Source: Fodinibius saliphilus (GTDB lineage: Bacteria > Bacteroidota > Rhodothermia > Balneolales > Balneolaceae). Taken from it: a stretch of 64,000 bases of DNA. The DNA is taken from the NCBI RefSeq assembly GCF_005869845.1, contig NZ_VAWF01000003.1, forward strand, positions 62,001-126,000. Direction: 5' to 3'. Below are positions 50,641-60,874 of the stretch, one piece after another. The stretch's first letter is position 1, and each line of letters opens with the position of its first letter. The notes below the pieces were generated by a model. It had not been told where the DNA came from and did no database searches. It worked only from the letters and a program-made list of their open reading frames with translations. A program made the position numbers and the translations under genes.

Positions 50641-53142
50641 CTACCGAATCATAACTTCTTTAAAACCGGAGGTGGTGGTGAGTCTGTATACAGATTGTTT
50701 GCTGACTTCTTTTTCAAATGATACGGGCTCCCCATCAACGCTGATCTCTTCGGGGGCAAAAGGTAAGCCGATGAGACGTAGAAGAATTTTCGTATAAGCC
50801 GGCTTGTAGCTGCCACTTCGATCTACAGATAAGCTGGCCTTTGCATCAGCAACATTCGGTTGCCAGTGAAACCGGCTTTGTTGGTAGTTACCCTTCGTAT
50901 GCTCATAGCCTTCCCCGGCATCTTCATACAAGTGGCTGGAAGTTGCTTTATTCCCATAGTATAGATTAAGCTCCAGCTGGTTTTCGTCATGCTGACCGGT
51001 ATACTGCATCACCTCACGTAACGGCAATACGGTTCCTGCTTTGATGAAGAAGGGGATCTCATCCATAGGGGCTTCTACCGTTTTGGTAACGCGGCCATCA
51101 GAGGCCTCATTGGTTCGAAAGTTATACCATTGGCCCTTAGGAAAATAGGTTTCGACCTCTTTTTTACCCTTATTAAGAACGGGCGACACCATGATCTGAT
51201 CCCCAAACATAAACTGGTTGATCACTTCGGCGGCGCGTTCATCAGTTTGGTCGTAATAGGCGAGGGGGCGCAAAATAGGGGTGCCCTGTTGTACATACCG
51301 GTAAAAAGCGGTGTAAAGATAATGCAAAAGGCGGTAGCGCAATTCTATCACTGAGCGATTGATATCGGTATATGTATCACCGAAGGTCCAGGGTTCTTGG
51401 TGGCTGTCAGATTCCAGGCGCTTCTTTTTAACTTCCTCCTCTTTGACAGCCGCAGCCCCCTCCACATTATAGCCCATCGTGTGGTTGCGGAAGAGAGGGT
51501 GAAAAATACTCAGCTGCAGCCAGCGCGTAAAAAGTTCGGGACTGGGATTCTTAACAAAGCCCCCGATATCGGTTCCCACAAAAGAGTAGCCCGAAATGCT
51601 TAACCGCTGACACTGCTCATTGGCTAGCTTCAGGTGGTCCCAGTCGGCGATATTGTCACCGGTCCACAGGGCCGCATACCGCTGGCCGCCCGAAAAGTTG
51701 GCCCGTGTCAGCAAAAAGGGGCGTTTCCCGTTGTTATGCTTCTTGATTCCTTCATAGGAAGCCCGAGCCATCTGCATGCCGTAGATGTTATGTGCCTTTT
51801 TATGGCTAACCTTTTCGCCTTCATAAGAGTGACGGATATTTTCGGGAAAGGTTTTGCTTTCCACCTCAAAGACAGCGGGTTCGTTCATGTCATTCCAGAC
51901 TCCACTAACTCCCTTGTTGTTTAACAGGTTCTCATACAGATCTCCCCACCATGCTCTTACGTCCGGATCTGTGTAATCGGGAAAAACAGTTTCTGACGGC
52001 CAAACTGGACCAATCATCAGCTCCCCATCGGGACGCTTACAGAATACGTCTTGTTCTAACCCTTGCCGGTAAACCTCATATTCATCATCCACCTTTACAC
52101 CCGGATCGATCATCACAATCGTTTCAAAGCCATCCTCCTTAAGATCATCAATCAGCTTTCGGGGATTGGGAAAGCGATCTTTATTCCAGGTAAATATGCG
52201 ATAATCATCCATATAGTCGATATCCAGGTAGATAGCATCACATGGAATCTGCTTTTCGCGGAAAGTCTCGGCCAGCTCGCGTACTCTTTCCTCTGGATAG
52301 TAGCTCCACCGACACTGGTGATAACCCAGTCCCCACATTGGCGGCAGTTCAGGGGTGCCCGTAAGCCGGGTATATCGCTGGCTCACCTCAGTAAGTGTGG
52401 GACCATAAATGAAGTAATAGTTCATACAGCCGCCGGCCGCCGAAAAGGAGCAGGTATTATCCCCATCCGAATCAAAATCGAAGTGTGAACGGTAGGGACT
52501 ATCCAAGAAAATACCGAAAGCGCTTCCATCATAAAGCGAAGCATAAAAGGGGATACTGCGATACAGCGGATCATCACCGCGCTCGTAGCCATAGGCGTCT
52601 GTATTCCAGTTTTCGAAGACCTCCCCCCGCAGCCCTTCTTCACAAACTTTGTCACCCAGCCCAAAATACTGCATGCCATCGGGTGCATACTGCGTAACCC
52701 GAACCTCGGTAATTCCCTTCATTAAACTTTCCTTACGTCGGTATGGTTCGGCATCCTCACAAAGGGTGTTGCCCTCCTTATCCAAGAATGTTGCCTGCAT
52801 ATTTTCTTTTTTGATGCGGCAGCGGATGGTCCCGGACGAGATCTCGTAATAGTCTTCAGTTTCATGCACTTCAAAAGGGGTTTCGGGCGTTCCCCAGTCG
52901 GGGTCTATGGCATAAGAAAAATCAGTAGGCTGGTCTCCCGAGCAAATGTATTTAAGCTGAAATATTTTCGAGCTGTGGACGGTAATCCGTAGCTTAATCT
53001 CATTCTTAGATTGAAAAGTAACGTGCTTGCCTTCAATAGCATAGGAGGTGATTTCGCTAGGCTGTCTACTCTTACGGACATCAGCCTGTCGGTCGTTCTC
53101 TTCCTCTGTAGTATTACTAGTTTTGGAGGTATTGTCGGCCAT
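50641..53142 (-). CDS. glycoside hydrolase family 31 alpha-glucosidase
   Basis: An 833-residue GH31 enzyme. An N-terminal beta-sandwich (about 30-250) precedes the (beta/alpha)8 barrel. The nucleophile is D418 in GVWNDMNEPAVF, and the acid/base is D496 in LWTGDNIADWDHL. The -1 subsite region YSFVGTDIGGF is present, and a proximal/distal C-terminal sandwich follows. There is no signal peptide, so it is intracellular. It probably removes terminal alpha-glucose from oligosaccharides, though other GH31 activities are possible. It stands alone; glpD lies 210 nt upstream on the same strand. Confidence 0.93.
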   Translation of the reverse strand: MADNTSKTSNTTEEENDRQADVRKSRQPSEITSYAIEGKHVTFQSKNEIKLRITVHSSKIFQLKYICSGDQPTDFSYAIDPDWGTPETPFEVHETEDYYEISSGTIRCRIKKENMQATFLDKEGNTLCEDAEPYRRKESLMKGITEVRVTQYAPDGMQYFGLGDKVCEEGLRGEVFENWNTDAYGYERGDDPLYRSIPFYASLYDGSAFGIFLDSPYRSHFDFDSDGDNTCSFSAAGGCMNYYFIYGPTLTEVSQRYTRLTGTPELPPMWGLGYHQCRWSYYPEERVRELAETFREKQIPCDAIYLDIDYMDDYRIFTWNKDRFPNPRKLIDDLKEDGFETIVMIDPGVKVDDEYEVYRQGLEQDVFCKRPDGELMIGPVWPSETVFPDYTDPDVRAWWGDLYENLLNNKGVSGVWNDMNEPAVFEVESKTFPENIRHSYEGEKVSHKKAHNIYGMQMARASYEGIKKHNNGKRPFLLTRANFSGGQRYAALWTGDNIADWDHLKLANEQCQRLSISGYSFVGTDIGGFVKNPSPELFTRWLQLSIFHPLFRNHTMGYNVEGAAAVKEEEVKKKRLESDSHQEPWTFGDTYTDINRSVIELRYRLLHYLYTAFYRYVQQGTPILRPLAYYDQTDERAAEVINQFMFGDQIMVSPVLNKGKKEVETYFPKGQWYNFRTNEASDGRVTKTVEAPMDEIPFFIKAGTVLPLREVMQYTGQHDENQLELNLYYGNKATSSHLYEDAGEGYEHTKGNYQQSRFHWQPNVADAKASLSVDRSGSYKPAYTKILLRLIGLPFAPEEISVDGEPVSFEKEVSKQSVYRLTTTSGFKEVMIR

Positions 53143-53352
53143 ATACCAAATAATAATTGCTGGTTTATTGGGTTATTCGAAAATATGAAATCATCGCTTG
53201 AATACAACCTCTTAAAATGCTGTTTTTCAGGGGGCAGTGCTGAAGGTTTATGCGTTGATGTGGGAGAGTAAACTGACTGATGATGCTCCTCAACCTGTGA
53301 CCTTCAATTTTCAACCTCCACGATTTATATTCGCTACAAAAAGTACTGCTTG

Positions 53353-54942
53353 TTAAGAGGTTAGTAAATAACCCTTCGCAAGTTCCTGATAAGCTGCTAC
53401 CTGTTTGCTTTTCCACTGTTCATCTCGGCTGAGCTCTTCGGCAAGCAGATCGGCAACTAAATCGGCAATCTCTATACTGGCGCGAGCATCCAGAAGCAAG
53501 GCACGTGTACGGCGGGCCAATACATCCTCGACCGTGCGGGCCATCTCATTGCGGGCAGCCCAAACCACTTCGGCGGGAGTGTAGGGCAGGTTGGGATGCA
53601 TGCGACTGGCCCACCCTTCATGCTCTTGGGCGATTTTTTTTAGGGAGAGCGCATCAGAGCCATAGAGCTCAAAGGGTTCGGCAGCATCACTGTTTTTGAG
53701 CCAGCCATGCAGCCGCAGGTTTTCTGTTACCGATTCCCGTTCATCCAGGCCGGCAACCACAGTTGCTTCATTAATGGTATCTTCGGCCATTTTTCGATAA
53801 GTAGTCCATTTACCTCCGGCAATAGTTACAAGTCCGGAAGGGTCAATGAGCAGGGTGTGGTCACGAGAGATAGAAGCAGTATCATCATCACCGCCGGGAG
53901 AGACCAGCGGACGAATACCGGCAAAAACGCTGAGCACATCTTCGGGCTCGGGATCTTTTGTGAGGTAGCGTGCAGCGTGGGTTAGCAGAAAATTGATCTC
54001 CTCCTCGGTAGCACGTGGTTCGAGGGACGGTTCTTCGAGTGGGGTATCGGTAGTTCCCACAATGATGCGGTTATGCCAGGGTACGGCAAAAAGGACACGC
54101 CCGTCATCGGTTTTGGGCACCATAATAGCACTTTCACCCGGTTGAAATGATTTGTCCAATACAATATGCACGCCTTGGCTAGGCTGCATCAGTGAAGAAG
54201 CCTCAGGGTTGTCCATCTGCCGAATCTGATCGGTAAACATTCCCGTGGCATTAATAACGGCACGTGCTTGCAGTTCCATATTATGGTTACCTTCCTGGTC
54301 TTCCACTGTGACACCGGAGATCAGCCCATTAGCTTTGAGCAAGCCTGTTACTTTCATATAGTTAAGGGCGGTGCCCCCGTGATCAAAGATGGTTTGTAGC
54401 AGGTTTATAGCCAAACGTGCATCGTCAAATTGCGCATCATAATAGATAACCCCACCGTTTAGGTCTCCTGGTTCCAGCGTGGGAATATAATCCAGCGTTT
54501 CCTCTTTAGATAAGTTTTCGGAGGGACCGAGTCCCAGGTCGCCGGCCAACTTGTCATAGATCTTAAGACCGATGCCATAAAAGGGGCCTTCCCACCAGTC
54601 ATAATTAGGTACGATAAAGGATTGGTTTTTTACCAGGTGTGGAGCGTTTTTTCGGAGTAATCCGCGTTCACGCAGGGCTTCCAGCACTAGTGCTACATTC
54701 CCTTGCCGCAGGTAGCGCACACCCCCGTGGACGAGCTTGGTACTGCGGCTGGAGGTTCCTTTAGCAAAGTCGTGTTGTTCCAACAGCAGCGTCTTATAGC
54801 CCCGCGAGGCCGCTTCTACAGCAGTACCCAGCCCGGTCGCACCTCCGCCGATGATAATGAAATCCCATATTTCAGGATCGTCTTCGAGTTGTTCTATTAA
54901 TGTATTTCTATCCGGATTCATAGCAGGGTTTTTTTGTGTCAA
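53353..54942 (-). CDS. glpD: aerobic glycerol-3-phosphate dehydrogenase
   Basis: A 529-residue flavoprotein of usual GlpD length. The FAD-binding FIIIGGGATGLGTAVEAASRG is followed by the second FAD segment GTSSRSTKLVHGGVRYL. Later come LDPSG-type LLIDPSGLVTIAGGKWTTYRKMAED and a C-terminal DAO_C domain. It oxidises glycerol-3-P to DHAP and passes electrons to quinone at the inner membrane. No glpK or glpF is adjacent. An upstream Met at residue 8 (MNPDRN) is an alternative start. Confidence 0.94.
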   Translation of the reverse strand: MTQKNPAMNPDRNTLIEQLEDDPEIWDFIIIGGGATGLGTAVEAASRGYKTLLLEQHDFAKGTSSRSTKLVHGGVRYLRQGNVALVLEALRERGLLRKNAPHLVKNQSFIVPNYDWWEGPFYGIGLKIYDKLAGDLGLGPSENLSKEETLDYIPTLEPGDLNGGVIYYDAQFDDARLAINLLQTIFDHGGTALNYMKVTGLLKANGLISGVTVEDQEGNHNMELQARAVINATGMFTDQIRQMDNPEASSLMQPSQGVHIVLDKSFQPGESAIMVPKTDDGRVLFAVPWHNRIIVGTTDTPLEEPSLEPRATEEEINFLLTHAARYLTKDPEPEDVLSVFAGIRPLVSPGGDDDTASISRDHTLLIDPSGLVTIAGGKWTTYRKMAEDTINEATVVAGLDERESVTENLRLHGWLKNSDAAEPFELYGSDALSLKKIAQEHEGWASRMHPNLPYTPAEVVWAARNEMARTVEDVLARRTRALLLDARASIEIADLVADLLAEELSRDEQWKSKQVAAYQELAKGYLLTS

Positions 54943-55101
54943 ATTTTTAGCAGAATACAGGAAAATCAGGAATAGTGAAACGTGATTCGTGGATACTAGC
55001 GATTGGATGTTGGTAATTGGAAACTGAATGGTGGTAGTCGTCAGTCAACGGTCCTGCTTTGTTGCCCAGATGCTTAACACTATACACTTTAAAACTTACA
55101 C

Positions 55102-55626
55102 TTAATTACTATCCAAATTCATCACCAAATCTGAATATGATTTCGCAACCAGCTGTTCATCTGCTAAATCAAATAGCGCAAGATACTGCCGGCATTGTTG
55201 ATGAAGCTTTTTTTTGCCAATGCTGCCATCCTTATCAATAGCTTCGATCTCCACAAAATCACCCAGCTTTTCCACCTTATCGATATGAAATTTAACATTG
55301 TCGATGAAGTAGATTTCCCGTTCTTTGTCGACTACTACTTTTGTGCCCAAAGCATTATCCAGAAGAGCGTGCAATTGTTTGGGGTGTTCAGCCGGGACTA
55401 GGTTTATATCAGAGGCCTTGGGAGTTTTGGTGTTCTCCCGTTTATAGAAGATAAGATTTTGCTCAATTGTCCCTTGTCGCAGTTTAAGACGTCCATCCGG
55501 CACATTAAAATAGGTATCTACTTGGTGATCCGTGCCTTTAAATTCAGCTCCTTTGTTTTTTAGAATTGTACGTATGCGATCCGGCCCATTACAGCGTGCT
55601 TTAATCTCGATGTTAAGTATACTCAT
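55102..55626 (-). CDS. CYTH-domain protein (CyaB/thiamine-triphosphatase-like)
   Basis: A 174-residue single CYTH domain. The N-terminal EIKARC corresponds to the family ExExK-type triphosphate-binding strand. It is followed by DTYFNVPDGRLKLRQG, KVVVDKEREIYFIDNVKFHID and FVEIEAIDKDG, giving the alternating acidic and basic strands of the tunnel fold. Members are class IV adenylate cyclases or inorganic/thiamine triphosphatases. Which one applies is not decidable here. Confidence 0.88.
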   Translation of the reverse strand: MSILNIEIKARCNGPDRIRTILKNKGAEFKGTDHQVDTYFNVPDGRLKLRQGTIEQNLIFYKRENTKTPKASDINLVPAEHPKQLHALLDNALGTKVVVDKEREIYFIDNVKFHIDKVEKLGDFVEIEAIDKDGSIGKKKLHQQCRQYLALFDLADEQLVAKSYSDLVMNLDSN

Positions 55627-55904
55627 TCGTTGGTGTTAATTGAATTTACTTTCAGTATATAGAGAATTAATGATTTGAAATTGAGAATTAAAAATCTGGC
55701 TAAGTAATTCGTGAGAAGTGACTTGAGGACATGATGCATGTAATTCATTATTCAACATCCAAAATTAAACATTGCCTTTAGGCAGACCATGATAATATTT
55801 ACAAGGGAATTGGTAATATTGTACTAGAATACAGTCCGGTTATTGACTTTTATGCTAATCAAGTATCACAAAAGAAACTGTTAATTTAGAAAGTAGTGGA
55901 CTGT

Positions 55905-56831
55905 ATGAGTATGAATATCGACTGGCATGGCGTTTATCCCGCTATCACAACCAAGTTTAACAAAGATGAATCGCTGGACTTGAAGACATTTCGGGATCAT
56001 CTTCGCGTACAGGTAGAAGCAGGCATTCATGGAATTATTTTGGCAGGTTCGCTGGGAGAGGCCAGCACTCTCAGCAGGGACGAGAAGCTAGAGCTCTTGG
56101 ATACAGCTCTGGATGAGATAGGGAATGAGATACCTGTGCTACTGAATATTGCCGAACGCACACAACGAGATGCGATAAAACTCACTCAGGATGCTGAAGC
56201 AAAAGGGGCCTCCGGAATTATGCTATTGCCGCCCATGCAATACAAAGCCGATGACCGGGAAGTTGTGGCCTACTTTTCAGCAGTAGCCGAAGCAACAGAT
56301 CTGCCAATTCTGATATACAATAACCCGGTAGACTACGGCATCGAGGTGACGATGGGTATGTTTGAAGAGCTCATTTCCTATGATAACATTCAGGCTGTAA
56401 AAGAGTCGACGCGGGACCTGACAAATGTAACGCGTATGAAAAACCGTTTTGGGGATCGCATAAAAATACTGTGTGGCGTTGATACATTGGCGATGGAAGC
56501 CATGGTAATGGGCGCCTGCGGATGGGTAGCCGGTTTGGTCTCGGCCTTTCCGGATGAGACGGTAGTTATTTATGAGCTGGTAAAAGTAGGACGTATAGAA
56601 GAAGCCCTTAAAATATATCGTTGGTTCATGCCATTGCTTGAGTTGGACATCAACTCAAAGTTGGTACAGAATATTAAACTTGCCGAGGTGGCAGCAGGGG
56701 TGGGCACCGAGCATGTACGTAAGCCGCGTCTCCCGCTGGTTGGGGAAGAGCTTGAGCATGTACAGAATGTCATCACAGATTCATTAGAAAAAAGACCGGA
56801 ATTGCCCGAAGTCAAACAACCGGTCAGTTAG
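55905..56831 (+). CDS. lhpC: DHDPS-family 1-pyrroline-4-hydroxy-2-carboxylate deaminase (LhpC-like)
   Basis: A class I aldolase-fold protein of 308 residues from the ATG at 55905 (a GTG at 55896 would add 3, and the ATG at 55911 removes 2). Counted from the GTG, the Schiff-base Lys is K169 (AVKEST) and the Tyr is Y141 (LIYNNP). The GSLGEASTLS loop is typical of the N-acetylneuraminate lyase/DHDPS superfamily. The next three genes encode the other steps of hydroxyproline breakdown, so it should deaminate pyrroline-4-hydroxy-2-carboxylate to 2-oxoglutarate semialdehyde. Dihydrodipicolinate synthase is less likely in this context. Confidence 0.88.
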   Translation: MSMNIDWHGVYPAITTKFNKDESLDLKTFRDHLRVQVEAGIHGIILAGSLGEASTLSRDEKLELLDTALDEIGNEIPVLLNIAERTQRDAIKLTQDAEAKGASGIMLLPPMQYKADDREVVAYFSAVAEATDLPILIYNNPVDYGIEVTMGMFEELISYDNIQAVKESTRDLTNVTRMKNRFGDRIKILCGVDTLAMEAMVMGACGWVAGLVSAFPDETVVIYELVKVGRIEEALKIYRWFMPLLELDINSKLVQNIKLAEVAAGVGTEHVRKPRLPLVGEELEHVQNVITDSLEKRPELPEVKQPVS

Positions 56832-56891
56832 TATTAGGTCGTTCGTTATAGCACAGCATTGAATTTTTAAGAGTAAAAATGGTATAGATTT

Positions 56892-58439
56892 ATGATTGAA
56901 GGAGTAAATTTTATTGGGAACGCGACATCCAGCGAAGGAGCCGAAACGCTGCGGGCCTATAACCCCATGGAAAATAAAGAGCTTGCGGAGCAGTTTAGTA
57001 TCGCAACCCGCCAAGAAGTGAAGCAGGCCCTGCAGAAAGCACAAGCGGCATTTTTAGACTACCGGCATTTGAGCGGAGAAAGGAAGGCCGACTTTCTGGA
57101 TCAGGTTGCCGAGGAGATAATGAGTTTAGGCGATGAGTTGGTAGAGCGGGCTTCTGCTGAATCGGGGCTGCCGACCGGGCGCATAGAAGGCGAGCGAGGA
57201 CGGACCTGTAATCAGTTGAAGATGTTTGCGGACCTGCTGCGCGAAGGCAGTTGGGTTGATGCACGCATTGACCATGGAGAGCCGGATGTTCGTCGCATGT
57301 TGGTGCCGCTGGGACCGGTGGTTGTATTCGGAGCCAGTAATTTTCCGTTAGCATTTTCTACTGCTGGCGGCGATACCGCTTCGGCCCTGGCAGCAGGATG
57401 TTCCGTGGTGGTAAAGGGGCATGAGTCTCATCCCGGCACCAATGAACTTATTTCTGGGGCGATTATTGAAGCGGCAAAGAAAACGGAGATGCCCGATGGG
57501 GTCTTCAGTAGTCTTAACGGCGGGCCCAAAGTAGGCGGTGAACTTGTAACAGACCCGTTGACCAAAGCGGTTGGATTTACTGGATCTTTTAAGGGCGGCA
57601 AAGCCATATTTGATATGGTCCAGCAGCGTGATGAGCCCATTCCCGTTTATGCTGAGATGGGAAGTATTAATCCGGTGTTTTTGTTGGATGAGAAATTATC
57701 TGCCTCAGCTGAGGAGCTTGCCGAAGAATACGCGGGCTCGGTGAGTTTGGGCGTGGGTCAGTTTTGTACAAATCCCGGACTGATTGTTGCCAAAGCAGGG
57801 AGCAATCTGGATACCTTTAAAAATGTATTGGCTGAGAAGCTTAGTAATCAGTCGGCCGGCTGTATGTTGAATCCCAATATTTCGGATAACTACAAACAGC
57901 AGCGAGCTACTATGTTTGAACAACCGGGTATTGAGGTGGTGAAAGCTCCCGGCGAAGAACCTCAAACAAGGGGAGCCGGTGCCGTAGCCGCCACGACAGC
58001 AGAGCATTTTATTGCCAACGAAAAACTGGGTGAAGAAGTCTTCGGTCCCTATACTCTGGTGGTTTCTTGTAGCAACGAATCCGAGATGCATAAGGTTGCT
58101 GGCAGTCTAGCAGGACAGCTCACGGTGACTTTTATGGGAGAGGACGAGGAGCTTGCTGATTATAGATCCTTGATAAGTATCTGTCGTGAAAAAGCAGGAA
58201 GAGTCATCTTTAATGGGGTGCCCACCGGGGTACGGGTATGTCAGGCGATGCATCACGGCGGACCATTTCCTGCTACGACCGATTCGAAGTTTACCTCTGT
58301 AGGGACGACCGCTATTGAGCGGTTTGCTCGGCCGGTTGCTTTCCAGGATTGCCCTGAGGCATTACTGCCAGATGCACTTAAGGATGATAATCCATTGGAG
58401 ATTTATCGCAACGTAGATGGAAAGCGAATTAGTAAATAA
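56892..58439 (+). CDS. lhpG: 2,5-dioxopentanoate (alpha-ketoglutarate semialdehyde) dehydrogenase
   Basis: A 515-residue aldehyde dehydrogenase of the NADP-dependent KGSADH type. The cofactor region has PVVVFGASNFPLAFSTAGGD and VVKGHESHPGT. The general-base Glu is in VYAEMGSINPVF and the nucleophilic Cys in GVGQFCTNPG. It oxidises 2-oxoglutarate semialdehyde to 2-oxoglutarate, the last step of the hydroxyproline pathway. The deaminase gene is 60 nt upstream and the epimerase gene follows after 5 nt. Confidence 0.92.
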   Translation: MIEGVNFIGNATSSEGAETLRAYNPMENKELAEQFSIATRQEVKQALQKAQAAFLDYRHLSGERKADFLDQVAEEIMSLGDELVERASAESGLPTGRIEGERGRTCNQLKMFADLLREGSWVDARIDHGEPDVRRMLVPLGPVVVFGASNFPLAFSTAGGDTASALAAGCSVVVKGHESHPGTNELISGAIIEAAKKTEMPDGVFSSLNGGPKVGGELVTDPLTKAVGFTGSFKGGKAIFDMVQQRDEPIPVYAEMGSINPVFLLDEKLSASAEELAEEYAGSVSLGVGQFCTNPGLIVAKAGSNLDTFKNVLAEKLSNQSAGCMLNPNISDNYKQQRATMFEQPGIEVVKAPGEEPQTRGAGAVAATTAEHFIANEKLGEEVFGPYTLVVSCSNESEMHKVAGSLAGQLTVTFMGEDEELADYRSLISICREKAGRVIFNGVPTGVRVCQAMHHGGPFPATTDSKFTSVGTTAIERFARPVAFQDCPEALLPDALKDDNPLEIYRNVDGKRISK

Positions 58440-58444
58440 ATTTT

Positions 58445-59446
58445 ATGGCTAAAAAAAGATTCTTCTGTATTGATGCCCATACTTGTGGCAATCCCGTACG
58501 TTTGGTAGCGGGCGGCGGTCCTCTGTTGGAAGGGGATTCCATGGCCGAAAGGCGCCAACATTTCCTCGAAGAGTATGACTGGATTCGCAAAGGCCTGATG
58601 TTTGAACCGCGCGGCCACGATATGATGTCGGGGAGTATCCTCTATCCGCCAACAGATCCCGGAAATGATATTGGCATCCTATTTATCGAAACCAGCGGCT
58701 GCCTTCCGATGTGCGGGCACGGTACCATCGGTACGGTGACCAGTATGATCGAGGAGGGGTTGGTCACTCCCAATGAGCCGGGGAAGGTACGACTGGAAGT
58801 TCCGGCGGGATTGGTTGAAGCAGAATACACCAAAGAGGGCGGCCGGGTATCTTCGGTGAAAATAACGAATGTGCCTAGTTTTAAGGCAGCCGAAGAGCTG
58901 GAAGTGGAATGCCCCGACCTGGGACCGCTTTCCGTTGATGTGGCTTATGGGGGTAACTTTTATGCGATTGTAGATCCCCAGAGAAACTTTCAGGGGCTGC
59001 AGGACTATCGGGCGGATGAGCTGATTAGTTGGAGTCGAGAGATTCGCAAACGACTGAATGCACAATATGATTTTGTGCATCCCAAAGATGAGCGCATTCG
59101 GGGACTTAGCCATATCATGTGGACCGGAGATACCATGGATGATAGTGCAACAGCGCGTAACGCGGTGTTTTATGGGGGTAATGCTATTGACAGATCTCCT
59201 TGCGGTACTGGAACTTCGGCGCGCATGGCACAGTGGGCCGCCAAAGGAAAGCTCGAAAAGGGGGAGGAGTTCATCCACGAAAGTATTATTGGCAGTACAT
59301 TTATTGGGCGTATTGAGGATGAAACAACCGTAGGCGATCAGCCAGCCATTATCCCAAGCATCGAAGGATGGGCCCGCATTACCGGTTACAATACCATCGT
59401 GATTGATGATGACGATCCCTATGCTCATGGATTCCAGGTGATGTAG
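58445..59446 (+). CDS. lhpA: 4-hydroxyproline 2-epimerase
   Basis: A 333-residue proline-racemase-fold protein. Both catalytic cysteines are present: C90 in GCLPMCGHGTIG and C253 in DRSPCGTGTSA. Two Cys mark a racemase/epimerase; trans-3-hydroxyproline dehydratases of the same family have Thr at the second site. It converts trans-4-hydroxy-L-proline to cis-4-hydroxy-D-proline. It is 5 nt after the aldehyde dehydrogenase gene, so the two are co-translated. Confidence 0.94.
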   Translation: MAKKRFFCIDAHTCGNPVRLVAGGGPLLEGDSMAERRQHFLEEYDWIRKGLMFEPRGHDMMSGSILYPPTDPGNDIGILFIETSGCLPMCGHGTIGTVTSMIEEGLVTPNEPGKVRLEVPAGLVEAEYTKEGGRVSSVKITNVPSFKAAEELEVECPDLGPLSVDVAYGGNFYAIVDPQRNFQGLQDYRADELISWSREIRKRLNAQYDFVHPKDERIRGLSHIMWTGDTMDDSATARNAVFYGGNAIDRSPCGTGTSARMAQWAAKGKLEKGEEFIHESIIGSTFIGRIEDETTVGDQPAIIPSIEGWARITGYNTIVIDDDDPYAHGFQVM

Positions 59447-59516
59447 CTATTCCAATCTACTTCTACGGCTTTGCGGCAGAAGTAACTAGGGGACAAAACG
59501 AATTAATATCAGTATT

Positions 59517-60779
59517 ATGAGCGGTAGCAAAGATGTGATTATTATAGGGGCCGGTATCGCCGGTATCAGCGTAGCGTACTACCTGAACAAAGCCGGCGCG
59601 GATGTGACGATTCTGGATAAAGGGGACGGCAGGGATAACTGCTCTTATGGAAATGCCGGAATGATCGTACCCAGTCACATTATCCCATTGGCATCTCCAG
59701 GAATCATTAAAAAGGGACTTAAATGGATGCTCAGTGCAGAAAGCCCATTCTATATTCGCCCGCGCCTGAGTCGCGAATTATTCGATTGGGGATGGAAATT
59801 CAAAAAGGCTTCTACCGCTCAACATGTCGAGAAATCAGCGCCATTACTCAGAGATTTATTGTTTAAAAACCGGGAGCTGCTGGTAGAGCTGGAGCAGGAA
59901 GAGGAATTGGACTTTGATTTTCAGAAGAACGGGCTGTTTATGTTTTGCAAGACCGAAAAAGGACTAGAGGAAGAGGCCGAAGTTGCTCGTAAGGCAAGAG
60001 AGCTGGGCATTCCGGCAGAAGTGCTGTCTCCCGCAGAAGTTCGGAATAAAGAGTCTGCCCTTGACCTCGATATCATAGGCGCTACTTACTTTCCTAAAGA
60101 TGCCCACCTACACCCCGGCTTATTGATGGAAGGGTTAAAAAGGCTGTTGACTCTGAGAGGTGTACACTTTGAGTATAAAAGTGATGTGCAGTCATTTGTG
60201 AAGCAAGAGGGGCAAATACAAAAAGTGCAAACAGCAGATGGCAGGGTATTCAAATGTACAGATGTGGTCATAGCAACGGGGGCGTGGACCCCTGCATTGT
60301 GCCGAGCACTTGATGTTAAGATCCCGATGCAGGCTGGAAAGGGATATAGTATTACCCTCCCCGAAGCTCCGGTGATGCCACAACATTGTGGGATCTTTTC
60401 GGAAGCGAAAGTGACGATGACACCTATGAATGGTAGGTTACGGTTTGCCGGGACGATGGAGATCACCGGCACTGATACCAGTATCACTTCAAGGAAGATA
60501 GTTGGTCTCAAAAAATCAGTGTGTAGATACTTGCCAGAGTATAAAATGGAAGATCTTGATACTGACGATATCTGGGTAGGATTGCGACCGATATCCCCGG
60601 ATGGGTTGCCCTATGTAGGCCCCTTTGATGAATATAAAAATGTGTTTGCTTCTACCGGTTATGCAATGATGGGAATGAGCTTGGGGGCGGTGTGTGGTAA
60701 GACGGTAGCAGATCTAATCATGGGAGAGAAAACCGCATTTGAAGATTCTTTAATTGATCCTGACAGATATAATAGATAA
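59517..60779 (+). CDS. FAD-dependent D-amino-acid (cis-4-hydroxy-D-proline) dehydrogenase
   Basis: A 420-residue DadA-like DAO family protein. The N-terminal VIIIGAGIAGISVAYYLNKAGADVTILDKGD binds FAD. GNAGMIVPSH follows, and the C-terminal part has VGLRPISPDGLPYVGP and GYAMMGMSLGAVCGKTVADLI. It oxidises cis-4-hydroxy-D-proline to pyrroline-4-hydroxy-2-carboxylate, the substrate of the first gene in the operon. The gap to the epimerase gene is 70 nt. No dedicated hydroxyproline permease is seen. Confidence 0.92.
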   Translation: MSGSKDVIIIGAGIAGISVAYYLNKAGADVTILDKGDGRDNCSYGNAGMIVPSHIIPLASPGIIKKGLKWMLSAESPFYIRPRLSRELFDWGWKFKKASTAQHVEKSAPLLRDLLFKNRELLVELEQEEELDFDFQKNGLFMFCKTEKGLEEEAEVARKARELGIPAEVLSPAEVRNKESALDLDIIGATYFPKDAHLHPGLLMEGLKRLLTLRGVHFEYKSDVQSFVKQEGQIQKVQTADGRVFKCTDVVIATGAWTPALCRALDVKIPMQAGKGYSITLPEAPVMPQHCGIFSEAKVTMTPMNGRLRFAGTMEITGTDTSITSRKIVGLKKSVCRYLPEYKMEDLDTDDIWVGLRPISPDGLPYVGPFDEYKNVFASTGYAMMGMSLGAVCGKTVADLIMGEKTAFEDSLIDPDRYNR

Positions 60780-60874
60780 AAAGTTCACGAAATTATTATT
60801 ATCCTGAAGTTGACTTCTTAGAGTGTTATAATTGCTTTATAGAGCAAAATGACGAATTGATAAATCAGCAAAAT

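Noticed and set aside
58679-59428. 249-codon frame antisense to the hydroxyproline epimerase
   Set aside because: The sense strand encodes both catalytic Cys motifs; the antisense product has no recognisable feature.
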